Shown here: in pieces, positions 22,061-31,810 of the stretch
Numbering within the stretch: the stretch's first letter is position 1
Layout: each line of letters opens with the position of its first letter
NCBI GenBank assembly: GCA_029834535.1
Contig: JAQMWT010000111.1
Span: 1-64,000 of the forward strand
Reading direction: 5' to 3'
Source: Chrysophaeum taylorii
Taxonomy: Eukaryota > Sar > Pelagophyceae > Pelagomonadales > Pelagomonadaceae
DNA length: 64,000 nucleotides
The notes under the pieces: model-generated
The model's input: only the letters and a program-made list of their open reading frames with translations
What the model was told of the DNA's origin: nothing
Database searches by the model: none
Program-made: the position numbers and the translations under genes

Positions 22061-22076
22061 GTTATGGGCCCAGGCG
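22061..22076 (+). other. Copia primer-binding site matching initiator tRNA-Met anticodon arm
   Basis: GGTTATGGGCCCAG directly follows the LTR. Its complement, CTGGGCCCATAACC, is the anticodon stem-loop of eukaryotic initiator tRNA-Met. The same site follows the type A LTR at 42575. Drosophila copia is known to prime from a cleaved 5' half of this tRNA. Confidence 0.75.
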
Positions 22077-23490
22077 GGTCCCTGAGAAACCATGTGTCAA
22101 CATGCACGTAACCTATGGGTATTGGACTGTTACCGCGCCAGCCCAGCCTCGCCATGTGACACGCTTGTCAATATATCGCCATTACCATTGGGCTGTATAT
22201 AATATCTTTTTGCACACGTGATCGTGTAACCTTGTGTGCACCTGTTCATAGCATCGTATTGTCATGTCAATGTTGATGTGTGTGGCAATACGTAACTGGA
22301 ACGAATTACCGCGTTGCGAGGTATTTTGGGTATTCACTCGTACATTCCGGCAATACACACGACACGCTTCTTAGAGCACCAAAATAACCAGCTGGTGATG
22401 GCGCTTAGCGACACTACTCTGGACTCACAGCGTGCACGGTCGTCATATAGACACGACCATCGAAAACGATAGTGTACATAGACACCGATAGAGACAGACC
22501 AAGAATGCTGGGCAGTGGCACAGACTGAACCGCGTTCCCCGTCAACTGCTATGGCAGAACACGCAGCACGAGCCGCACCCGAGGCGATGCAGGGTGCGGA
22601 TATGGCCCGAGCTCGAAGCTCCTTGTAGTTGAGTTTGTTAACGACGGAATTGCGATTTCAGCTTCAGAATCGCAAGGCGTAAGCTGCAAATCAAACACAT
22701 TAACAGGTGATACGGTCCAGTCATGCCGATAAGCCTCGAGTACGATAGTACGGGCGCGCGGCTCGGTCATGCAAGGACTACCGAGATCTCCCGGAATCAA
22801 ATTCTCGATCGCGTTTTCCTGGAATGGAAGACCGATAGGGCAGCTGATCTCCGTTTAGCTGTTGATGGATACCCCTGAGTATCAGGAATGGCATTTCACC
22901 AACAAGCTACCTGATGGCAAAGTGGCTCAGCAAACTACTGTCTGTTACGACATAGTCAAGGCATTTGCGTCCTGAAATCAAGTCGTTTCTTAGAGGAACA
23001 GATTCTTAAATCGCGCGCACCCGAAGGCGCGAAAGCGAACACCGTGTTCGTGCCCCTGTTACCATGTTTTCGTTAACTGCAGCTGACTGGCACACTTTAC
23101 CAGAACACGTACTTGACCTTCGTAGCACTTCGATCTTGGTGTTGGAAAACCGGCACTTGCGGCCGGCCCGCCATCAATGAGGTATACAACAAAGTGCACC
23201 CAACAAGGCCGAGCTATGCTCATCGCGGCTTTAGTACTACGAGTCTTATTACTACTGGGTGTGTCTTATTTGAAACAGCAATTTAACTCTGTTGTTTATA
23301 ATCCTGCTGGTATGTCCATGTATTTACATCGAAGCTGTCCTGCTGTTTAGGCAAATCAACACCAACTTAACCAGGAGAGACTAGACCTTCAATTCGACAC
23401 GGCACTTTCTTGCAGAAAAACCTATGAAGAGATGCATCGGCATTATACCGATAATACCAGCAACAACCGCTGATCGTGGTTGGGTAGATT
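22077..23490 (+). other. Copia copy 1, degraded 5' internal region
   Basis: This lies between the primer-binding site and the first recognisable gag remnant. No readable gene is seen. By position it corresponds to the leader and first part of gag of copy 3. Confidence 0.5.
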
Positions 23491-23496
23491 GGTGTT

Positions 23497-24495
23497 ATGG
23501 TAGCGAAACCCGTTACACATACTTTGGACTCATCGGACAAAAGTCTGACTCAAACTGCTAACACACTCGCCTTCATCACTTCGCCCCAACCTGGTACATC
23601 TTCCACGTTTAATGCGAGACGCTTGCGTAACTCTAATGATGCTCGCCAGCCTTTCTCTCGCAGCGATTTATCGTATTATCGTCCTGGTGATTCTTACGTC
23701 ACCAAGAAAACTGCCGGACAGTCCCATGACCGTCCAATTTACCCCACTTTTGACAGGTCCTCGGTCTAACATGAAATTATTAGATCGAACAAACCACACC
23801 TAATCACCCTGCGAGAACAGTGTGGCGAACTCACGCATGTGACAGATAATGATACCACGGCTCAGCTACAACATAATATCAACAAGTTATTTGAGACTCT
23901 GTTACAATCAGCTGATATTCTGTCAACGACATCTACTGAGGACAACAGTAGTTTACTTCGTCTAAACGAACAGCTCATGTTTGCGGAAGACATCATTTAT
24001 GATATAGACGTTAATCTATCCTCGACCGAAAAGTCGTTAAACTACGTGGAGCCACAACACCATACTGTCGTTACTGCTCCCGCCCCATCAACAACTCCTC
24101 CTACTACAAACACACAGGGTAATCCTTCCCTGTGTCTAACCTCTTCCGCTTCCGCCATCTCGGCTTTACCACCAGCATTATTGTCCTCGCTATCTTCACA
24201 GGTCCAATCTGCCCTCAACCTACCATCACAAGCCGAAACCAAAAGGGATGCCGATCACACTTCTCTATCGTCATTTGACGAAAAGCACGGCATGGCTGAC
24301 GAGGCTGACGAAGCATCACCACCTGTTCAACCGATCATTATTCCAACGAATCTGTTATTGCTGAGGAACTTCTTTACAGCCAGCCTCTCCACTACTTGCC
24401 CACATTCGGAAAACGCCTTCCTTACCAACTACATGAAGGTAAACAGTGTCCCTACATTGCCTTCTTTATATTTTGACTCTTGTGCTACCATCTGA
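23497..24495 (+). pseudogene. Copia copy 1, gag to protease remnant
   Basis: The stretch at 23497-23769 resembles the copy 3 gag around 44160-44300 (FNARRLRN against FNARKLRN). The frame at 23839-24495 is rich in Ser, Thr and Pro and ends at a retropepsin-like LYFDSCAT. Homology is to the other copia copies in this window. The region is broken and is continued beyond the gypsy insertion. Confidence 0.7.
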
Positions 24496-24671
24496 TGATC
24501 CACCTACGATTCGCAATACCCAATCATACAATTCCATTAGACTCCAAATACGCGCCGATTGTTATTCAGACGGCAAAAGGACAACAACGGGCATCACACA
24601 TGATGTTAACACGCAACATCGTTATTCCCCTACCAGATCATCCACAAGTTGGCTACGTTAAGATCGACTTC

Positions 24672-25004
24672 TGTCGTGGTTTTTCTCAGATACCCGCCCC
24701 TCCTGGCCGGACCGGGGGCCTCAACAACCCTTTCTCCCTACCCGAACCACGGGTGAAACCACCACACGCCCGATCTCAGCGTAATACCTCACGCCATCAC
24801 GAAATCGGACAATCAAAAGAGGGTAGTATCAAGAAGACAGCAAGAAAGCAATACAAATGCCCGGTACATTGGGTCGAGTGGAAGCGCAGGTGAAGGTGTC
24901 AAGATGACACCCCCCCCCATAAATGCAAGATCAATACCAGGGCAACAATCAGGGTAAGTCAGGTGGCAGGCAAGCAAGTGGGGAAAATGGGCATTACTGC
25001 CACA
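24672..25004 (-). repeat. Gypsy 3' LTR
   Basis: This 333-bp LTR starts TGTCGTGG and ends CTGCCACA on the + strand. It is nearly identical to 31482-31810. It lies after the integrase tail of the pol frame. Confidence 0.9.
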
Positions 25005-25039
25005 GGAGCCCCCTACTTGAGATGAAGTCGTCCTCGACT

Positions 25040-28000
25040 TCAAGGGTGACGAAGGTCACGCTCACGAATGGTACGATAAGCTCGTTCAGCTACATCAGCA
25101 GGAACTTTGTTGCTGTGGAGACCGAAGTTAGTGACGAGGACATCGATTTCATCCGGGCGAAAATCAGTCACACAGGGTTCACAGCCCTCCATGTTTGGTC
25201 GTAGGCGTGTGAAGCTACCTCCGTCAGGATCTTTGTATTCTGGTCTTAAGCGCCGCTCAGCAAGAGGCTTAGTAGGATCAAAGACGCGAGGATCATCGCG
25301 TGGTCCCAAATCGGTATAATAGTGAAGCGCAACTGTATCATTGTCGTAGTCATATTCTTCGTAGACTTCGGCAACATAGATACGCTTCTTCCACGCGTTG
25401 GATCGTCCTTTCACCCTGAAAATCACGAACTTACCATGTTTGAACCGGTCGCGGTCCGAGGGTAAATGCAGAGGGGCTGAAGAAGTGTCGATGGTAGGCA
25501 CTTTCAAAGGCACAATCCGTTGGACAGATACTACAACCGATTCAGCATCATCGTCGTTAACGTCTTGAATTTCATAAACGACGGGAGAGATCTTTCTAGT
25601 AATCATGTAAGGTCCGCGCCAAATGGGCCGTAGCTTGTGGCGTGCTTTAGGCACAAAACGCAGAACATAATCACCTGGGGAAAACTGGATATCAACTTGG
25701 TGGGCATCATAGTTGAGCTTTTGACTCTCCTGTGCTTTCTGATGAGCTCGTGTAACGAGTCGACTATAAAATTCAAACTTGTTCTTAAAGTCCACCAAAA
25801 TCTGATGACGTGATTGCGGTAGAACACGCTGTTCACTCAAAAGATTGTAATCGGGTGGTAACAGGGGTTGCTTGCCAGTACGTATCATGAAAGGTAAAAT
25901 CTTCGTTCCCGGAATGTACATCCTATTGTACATGAATGACACATATGGGAGGAAATTCGACCAATCTGGCTGACGCTGTTCATCGATCGCAGCTCGCAAG
26001 AAGGCTTTGATGAATCGATTGACACGCTCAGTATGATTACTCTGAGGATGATACGGAAGGGTAGTACGATAACGTACGTTGAATTGACGAACAAACGTGC
26101 GGAATAACCTGTTCGCGAACTCATTTCCATTATCCGTGACTATGCACCGTGGGAGACATCCCTCGAGTAAAATCTTGTCAACAAACGCGTTCAAGATCGA
26201 ATAATCATGCTTCGTGTTGATCAGAGCTAATTTCAAGAAATGTGATGCTGCATCGTACATTGCGAGTATGTACGTGTACAGGTCAGCGCCTCGTAGAGGT
26301 CCAATCAAATCCATACCTAGGACATAGCAGTCTCCGACGCGATTCGGTTGACAGAGCAAGCCATGGCGCTTAGGCATGGTGGATCGAATCTTCTGACAAA
26401 TAATGCAGGCATTGACGAACTCATTAACGGATGATGAGACGTTTGGCCACCAATACCGTTCTAGGATTTGATTCGCTGTGGAATCTCGTCCTACATGGCC
26501 TCCGAACAAGCCTCGGTGATGCATGGCGATCACACGCTTCTGCATAGACTGAGGGACCACAATAAGACGTTGAGAAGCTGAATCATCGACCTTATACAAC
26601 ACGTTGTCATCAATCTCATATGGTACGGATGACTGCTCGTCTTGATCTTTCTGTTCAGAGTCGAGTTTCCGTCTGATGCGCTTGCATGTTTCATCCTCAG
26701 CTTGTTCTTTCGCTATCTCATCGAGAGTGATCTCATCCTCCGCTTGATCCGCAAAAGGGAGACGTTCGACGGAGTCAACTGGCTCAGATTCGTACGAGAA
26801 TTGAGGCGGTTGTACGTTCTGTCGCGTACTAACTGCTACCATAGCTGCGGTGGGTCCGCTGTCCGTCAGCATGGGCATCGTCACCGAAGAGAAGGTGAAG
26901 CAAGCTGTGCCAGGGACATCGGTGGGGATTTCTTGGAAAATCAAAAAAGCTTCATTGATCGGTTCCCCGTCTTCATCTTTCTCGATCAATTTGTCGATAG
27001 GGTTGCGCGACAGACAATCCGGAATACGCATGCCAGGGGAGCTTCCAGGTTTGTATCCGAGCTCCCGGTCGAACGCAGCAAGCCGCATAGCCCATCGTGC
27101 TAACTGTCCAGACGTATGATTCGAATCCCGCAGAAACGTTAAGTTACGATGATCCGTCTCTAACTTTGTCTGATGACCTTCGATATAAAATCGGAAATTT
27201 TCGAGAGCAGAGAGTACTGCGAGGAGTTCCAAGCGCCGAGGATCATACTTCCTCATCGACTTAGGCACGGTTCGACTCCAGTACTCGATAACTCTCTCTT
27301 CGATTCTTTCTCTTCCATCGTCGTCAACGACTGGTACTTTTTGAAATAGGTAAGCACCCAACCCATGCGCGGAAGCATCTGTTCGAACGTAGAAAGGCAA
27401 CGAGCAATCAGGATGGTAGACGCCCTTCGACGTGACAATAGCCTCGATGATGGCATCCCAAGCTTCCTGACATTCTTTCGTCCACTTGAATTTCACGTCC
27501 GGCAACGTCAGTTGTCTTAATGGCTCTGCAACTTTCGCAAAATTCCTTACATAACGCCGGCAAAAGCTCCCCATTCCAAGGAAAGATCGCACTTGCTTCT
27601 TAGGGTCAGCATCCGACAAAGTGCCAGGGATTGGCATGTGTCTGATGGCTTCTAAAGATCTTGGTGATGGAAGAAGTCCGTTCGGGGTAGATAAATGACC
27701 CAAAAACTCAATGACTTCTTGCATAAAATGAATCTTCTTGATCTTGGCGCTGTACCCCTTCAAGGCGAGATGGGGAATAACTTGCACAAGGCACTGCAAG
27801 TGATTCTTTGTATCTGCGTGACCGGCGAGAATATCGTCGATATATGCCACGAGATCACGATATAGCCATTGCGACAAGTCAGTGTTCAACTGCTTGCAAA
27901 ACAAACTTCCGGCTGGTTTGACTCCCAAAGGTAGACGCATGTAGCTGTACGCTCCCAGAGGACTAGTGAAGGTGACCACATCTTGTGCATCCAGCGACAA

Positions 28001-28693
28001 TCGTAAATTGTGATAGCCCCAACGAATATCCAAACTGGAACGACAGAACTTGTCAATGAGAAACATCAACGCGTCAGCCATGCTCACACTCGGCCAGCTA
28101 TCATCCTTGAGCAATGCATTGAGGCGCCGTAGGTCGACAGCTGCTCTGTAAGCATTGGAAGTGCCAGGCTCAGCACCTTTCTTAGGCAACATCAAAATAG
28201 GGAAACCCCATGGAGAATTCGCGGGACGAATAACTCCGTCTCGGGTCCATGCTTCAATCTGCATCCGCAAACATTCAATCTTTTCTTTCGATAACCGATA
28301 TGGCGAGAGTTTGACGGGAGTCGGGTTCTCTTCTTTGAACCGGAGCGTCACTTCAGGTGAATCAACAGGTCTCATCACATCATCGAAAAATGCCCACGAA
28401 TACGAGATTAAATGCTTCATCATCAGCTTCTCGTCATCATCTAAGGCAGGATGCTCTGTAATACCCAATTCAGTCATCACCTCTTCGACCTGCGCGACGG
28501 TCGGAGGGATGACCTGCATGCTCTCCTGATCCGCTAAATGAGGAGGCATCACCGGTGAAGGTTGACCATGTTCGTCGTGAGGCGCGTCCGCCCACGGAAC
28601 GTCGTACGTATTGAAATACGCTGGTCGCTCTTTCGCGGTGCCTTCTTCTTCAGCAGTTGCGGAGGGCTGGTTATCAACTTGGTTGTTCTGCAT
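25040..28693 (-). CDS. Gypsy pol: reverse transcriptase, RNase H, integrase (1217 aa)
   Basis: This is a single long frame of a fossil retroelement that looks whole. From the N-terminus there is an unassigned acidic leader of about 120 residues, then reverse transcriptase with LPLGVKPAG and the catalytic box YIDDIL (about residues 280-290). RNase H follows (FYVRTDASAHGLGAYLFQ), then the integrase zinc-binding HHCC domain (HHRGLFGGH to CIICQK) and the DDE core (MDLIGPL, TDNGNEF). A C-terminal tail contains KHGKFVIFR and a small beta-rich module (KRIYVAEVYEEYD, VALHYYTDLG). The same tail recurs at about 61250-61590. It occupies the place where chromoviruses have a chromodomain but is not a standard chromodomain. 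No protease precedes the reverse transcriptase. Confidence 0.9.
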   Translation of the reverse strand: MQNNQVDNQPSATAEEEGTAKERPAYFNTYDVPWADAPHDEHGQPSPVMPPHLADQESMQVIPPTVAQVEEVMTELGITEHPALDDDEKLMMKHLISYSWAFFDDVMRPVDSPEVTLRFKEENPTPVKLSPYRLSKEKIECLRMQIEAWTRDGVIRPANSPWGFPILMLPKKGAEPGTSNAYRAAVDLRRLNALLKDDSWPSVSMADALMFLIDKFCRSSLDIRWGYHNLRLSLDAQDVVTFTSPLGAYSYMRLPLGVKPAGSLFCKQLNTDLSQWLYRDLVAYIDDILAGHADTKNHLQCLVQVIPHLALKGYSAKIKKIHFMQEVIEFLGHLSTPNGLLPSPRSLEAIRHMPIPGTLSDADPKKQVRSFLGMGSFCRRYVRNFAKVAEPLRQLTLPDVKFKWTKECQEAWDAIIEAIVTSKGVYHPDCSLPFYVRTDASAHGLGAYLFQKVPVVDDDGRERIEERVIEYWSRTVPKSMRKYDPRRLELLAVLSALENFRFYIEGHQTKLETDHRNLTFLRDSNHTSGQLARWAMRLAAFDRELGYKPGSSPGMRIPDCLSRNPIDKLIEKDEDGEPINEAFLIFQEIPTDVPGTACFTFSSVTMPMLTDSGPTAAMVAVSTRQNVQPPQFSYESEPVDSVERLPFADQAEDEITLDEIAKEQAEDETCKRIRRKLDSEQKDQDEQSSVPYEIDDNVLYKVDDSASQRLIVVPQSMQKRVIAMHHRGLFGGHVGRDSTANQILERYWWPNVSSSVNEFVNACIICQKIRSTMPKRHGLLCQPNRVGDCYVLGMDLIGPLRGADLYTYILAMYDAASHFLKLALINTKHDYSILNAFVDKILLEGCLPRCIVTDNGNEFANRLFRTFVRQFNVRYRTTLPYHPQSNHTERVNRFIKAFLRAAIDEQRQPDWSNFLPYVSFMYNRMYIPGTKILPFMIRTGKQPLLPPDYNLLSEQRVLPQSRHQILVDFKNKFEFYSRLVTRAHQKAQESQKLNYDAHQVDIQFSPGDYVLRFVPKARHKLRPIWRGPYMITRKISPVVYEIQDVNDDDAESVVVSVQRIVPLKVPTIDTSSAPLHLPSDRDRFKHGKFVIFRVKGRSNAWKKRIYVAEVYEEYDYDNDTVALHYYTDLGPRDDPRVFDPTKPLAERRLRPEYKDPDGGSFTRLRPNMEGCEPCVTDFRPDEIDVLVTNFGLHSNKVPADVAERAYRTIRERDLRHP

Positions 28694-28869
28694 AACAGCA
28701 GTGGCGACGGTGCCCCCTGCAAAAGATGAAGCCGTCCCAGGCGATGTAACTGAAGGCGGTGGCGGGGTGGTGGTGGCAGCAGCGGATGGTGAGGACTCGC
28801 AGAAGAGTAGAGTTCATCGGGCGCAATCCATGATACACTTCGAGTGGCAGGGTCGAGCGTTGGAATGCG

Positions 28870-30168
28870 CGACTCTACAGAAAAGGTGAAAACCGTAGAA
28901 TATGGTGATCAGGTTGGGCTAGCGTAGTCGTCGTAATATTCCGCAACTTACCCAAATTTCGAAGTGAAGGTTCAAACGAATTGTGCACTGCTAGCGCAAT
29001 CCGCGTCATAGTCGCGGGTGGCACCATACTGCCAAGCATCTTCATAGCTACTGTCTCGGAAACTGTCGCACCCCATTGCCACGTATCAGGAACGGTCATA
29101 ATTTCCTGGTGCATCTGCAACGTGAGTGGACGGGTGTTCGAGAAATGAGGTCCTAAGCGGAGCTTATTGCGCGTCACCGTGAAGGCAGGGCCGATAGCCG
29201 GGCGCGTAGATGAGAAACTGTTCACTATAATGAGCGGGTGACCACCTGTAAATCCCAACGCTGGGCCAAAACGGTCCCGTAAATTCGGTGGTACACGCGA
29301 TAATAACGGCAGTTCCAAGCGAACATTGCAAGCAAGTAGGCGCGTGCGCGAGCACAGCAGCTCTGGCGTGATACTATAGAAATCAACAATACGCGGCACA
29401 TAAAATTGGTGATGCACAAAAGGGATCACTGATGGTTCCTGCTCGAGTGTCCATCGTCCAATCACATAAGGTGCGTTGCGGAAATGACGCAGGACCCAAG
29501 AAGTAATAGTAGCGCCCTTGCGTGCGTCCCTGTAGTGCAAATTGGCAGTCGATCCATAGATACACGGCGGACTGGCGTGAAAATAAGAGTGCTTCCAAAA
29601 TCTGAATGCAAATACGACAACACCAAGTCGTATGTACGACGATGAGATTTCCCCAACTCATGCAAAACATAGGGAATCTTCGGAAAATTGAGTTCAAAGG
29701 TGGCTCGGGCTTGAGGACAAGCATCCAAAGCCAGGACAATGCGAAATGAACTGCCATATAGCTCATTGCATCGCCGGATACCCAACGTTGATCCTCCAGC
29801 GCCAGCAAAATAGACGACGACAAAGGTGTCGGTGATGGGTATCCAAACCAAGGAGGCGTGCTTAGATAGCAGCTCCTTAACAGTCGCCTCCATCTCCATT
29901 TCTGGTGTTTTTTCACTTCTTCATCTGGAGGTGGCTGAGGAGGAGGTCTGTCACTCAAGACATCCTCCTCGACTTCGTCGTCGTCAACAGCAGCCGTAAG
30001 AGTGGCATGACACACGTCATCAATGGCTTCTAGCTGTATGTTGACACATCCTTCATGCGGTATGATCTCGCCTTCGACCATACGCCGCAATTGCATCCAC
30101 CACGCGTCCACCTCATCACGGTCCTTGGTAATTTGCCCCGTGAGATTCGAGAATGTGATACGTGTCAT
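28870..30168 (-). pseudogene. C5 cytosine DNA methyltransferase region in gypsy element
   Basis: The region shows the ordered motifs of the DNA cytosine-5 methyltransferase family. Motif I is FAGAGGSTLG (about 29785-29815), for S-adenosylmethionine binding. Motif IV is a PPC with the catalytic Cys (about 29563-29575). Motifs IX-X, near the end, read RPLT and LGSMVPPA (about 29010-29110). It starts with an ATG overlapping the stop of the preceding small ORF (ATGA, about 30165-30168), so it was translated as part of the element. It is broken, by about two or three interruptions. Retrotransposons with captured cytosine methyltransferases have been described in some algae and dinoflagellates. This one lies where gag and protease would be. 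The motifs make the family call firm. Whether it ever acted on element DNA is inference. Confidence 0.8.
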
Positions 30169-30671
30169 ACCAGCAGCTCCCTGACACGAAGTATTTCTTC
30201 TTCGTCACGAGGACGCGCCGAACCGGGGTCAGTATGATGGTGCGGGGTAGGCTCCGGTCGACTTCGCGGTGGCGGATCGTCGGTCAGTGCCGATACAGCG
30301 TCATTATCGTCGTCGGGCGTAACACGCGTAGCATTCGGAGAGGTTGGCCGTGCCTCTCGAGCATGCGCTTGCATGGATTCCTCCATCATTCGCCGAAGTC
30401 GATCGTTGTCGATCCGCTGTCGCTCCACTTCTGAGCGTTGTTGTTGAGCGTCGCGGCGGGTATTCTCAAGTTCACGTATGATTTGCTCCATCTGCGACTG
30501 GTACATCTCGAATCGTTCGTTGATGGTCTGCAGAACCTCGGGGTCGACATCCCCGCGAAAATCTGTCGCTCTCATATTCACAGATGGTGGCCTAGGAGGT
30601 GCACTCTCCTCTGGTCCACGCATCGCCGTAAACGGTTCGGGTTCCGCTCGAGATGACTCCGTAGTATTCAT
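30165..30671 (-). CDS. Small coiled-coil ORF of gypsy element (168 aa)
   Basis: The first ORF after the leader of the gypsy element. It has a Pro/Glu-rich start, a central Gln/Glu/Arg-rich heptad region (about residues 45-105) typical of a coiled coil, and a low-complexity acidic end. It overlaps the methyltransferase start by four bases. Its position suggests a gag-like assembly or RNA-binding role, but it has no capsid or zinc-knuckle signature. The function is unknown. Confidence 0.55.
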   Translation of the reverse strand: MNTTESSRAEPEPFTAMRGPEESAPPRPPSVNMRATDFRGDVDPEVLQTINERFEMYQSQMEQIIRELENTRRDAQQQRSEVERQRIDNDRLRRMMEESMQAHAREARPTSPNATRVTPDDDNDAVSALTDDPPPRSRPEPTPHHHTDPGSARPRDEEEILRVRELLV

Positions 30672-31458
30672 CGCACGTTCGTAGGGTTGTGCGTACGGGA
30701 ACGTTCGTAGGGTTGTGCGTACGGGAACGTCGGCTCCCCTTGTCTTGAAGTTGCGTCTGACGCAACCGTATCTCCCCCTTCGTCGCCGCGTGGATCCGGA
30801 AGGATGACCACGCTCGGGGGGCTGTCGAGGCTATCATATGATCTGGCCTCTCTTCCGATGCCGCTTTCCTCGGCTTCCTGTCGTTGAAGGGCGTACTGAA
30901 CGGTGTTCTTCCAATAGACGCAAACGGGGTCCCTGCACTGAATCGTTGCAGACGCCCCTGTGCGTCCCGAAACCACTGCGATCGTTCTGTCATTGGCCTC
31001 TCTGCCATGATCGCGATTTGCCTGGATAATATGTCTGTTCCGGATGTTCACAACTCACTTGTATTCTTTTCGTCAGACGACAATTGCCGGCAGCCGTCTG
31101 ACTACTGCGCGCTGTACCGGTGCGCTGGCCTTACGAAAGCAATTGCCTTGCGCGTGAAGACTATGGACGGCCTTCCCGGCGTAGTCGCTCGCCGTCAGGG
31201 AGGTGGTCTGACTCGCACGAGCTAGTTAGGTCTTACGATACTGCCTTACAGTATGACGATCGATATGCAAAAGTATGCAAAATGAGTCGTAGTGACTCCG
31301 CTCCCCGTTCGATCCGAATCACGTAAAATGAACCCCGCGGAGGTACCCGTGATCCTCTGGATCTTCACCCACAAATGCGTCGGCTTCGCACTCACTCGAC
31401 CGTTACGAACCGACTCGCCGCCGAGAAACAGGAGATCGATAGTCCGGGAGTTAGACTA

Positions 31459-31480
31459 TCGATTCCCGTTTCTGAGACCA
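31459..31480 (-). other. Gypsy primer-binding site
   Basis: On the element strand, TGGTCTCAGAAACGGGAATC lies one base inside the 5' LTR. On the + strand it looks like a tRNA 3' end: a T-arm-like GATTCCC followed by the acceptor end ...GAGACCA. This is ordinary tRNA 3'-end priming, unlike the copia elements here. It is not a tRNA gene, because no 5' half is present. Confidence 0.75.
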
Positions 31481-31481
31481 C

Positions 31482-31810
31482 TGTAGTGGTTTTCTCAGAT
31501 ACCCGCCCCTCCTGGCCGGACCGGGGGCCTCAACAACCCTTCCTCCCAACCCGAACCGCGGGTGAAACCACCACACGCCCGATCTCAGCGTAATACCTCA
31601 CGCCATCACGAAATCGGACAATCAAAGAGGGTAATATCAAGAAGACAGCAAGAAAGCAATACAAATGCCCGGTACATTGGGTCCAGTGGAAGCGCAGGTG
31701 AAGGTGTCAAGATGACACCCCCCCATAAATGCAAGGTCAATACCAGGGCAACAATCAGGGTAAGTCAGGTGGCAGGCAGGCAAGTGGGGGAAATGGGCAT
31801 TACTGCCACA
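31482..31810 (-). repeat. Gypsy 5' LTR
   Basis: This 329-bp LTR starts TGTAGTGG and ends CTGCCACA on the + strand. It is the partner of 24672-25004. Confidence 0.9.

Larger units (their letters stand above)
24672..31810 (-). mobile_element. Ty3/gypsy retrotransposon carrying a DNA cytosine methyltransferase
   Basis: The element is bounded by two LTRs of about 330 bp with TGT...ACA ends, and by a 4-bp target duplication CTTC (24668-24671 and 31811-31814) within the copia frame. In its own direction it has the 5' LTR, a tRNA primer-binding site, a small coiled-coil ORF, a methyltransferase region, one long pol frame (reverse transcriptase, RNase H, integrase) and the 3' LTR. RNase H before integrase, with a YIDD box, marks Ty3/gypsy. 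The LTRs differ at about ten positions by eye, so the insertion is fairly young. The pol frame looks whole. The part upstream of pol shows a few breaks. No capsid, zinc knuckle or aspartic protease was recognised. Confidence 0.88.

Noticed and set aside
28870-30168. Methyltransferase as a host gene
   Set aside because: It lies wholly between the two gypsy LTRs, is co-oriented with pol and overlaps the preceding element ORF by four bases.
31459-31480. A tRNA gene, because of the T-arm-like GATTCCC and ACCA end
   Set aside because: No anticodon or D arm precedes it. It is the primer-binding site next to the gypsy LTR.
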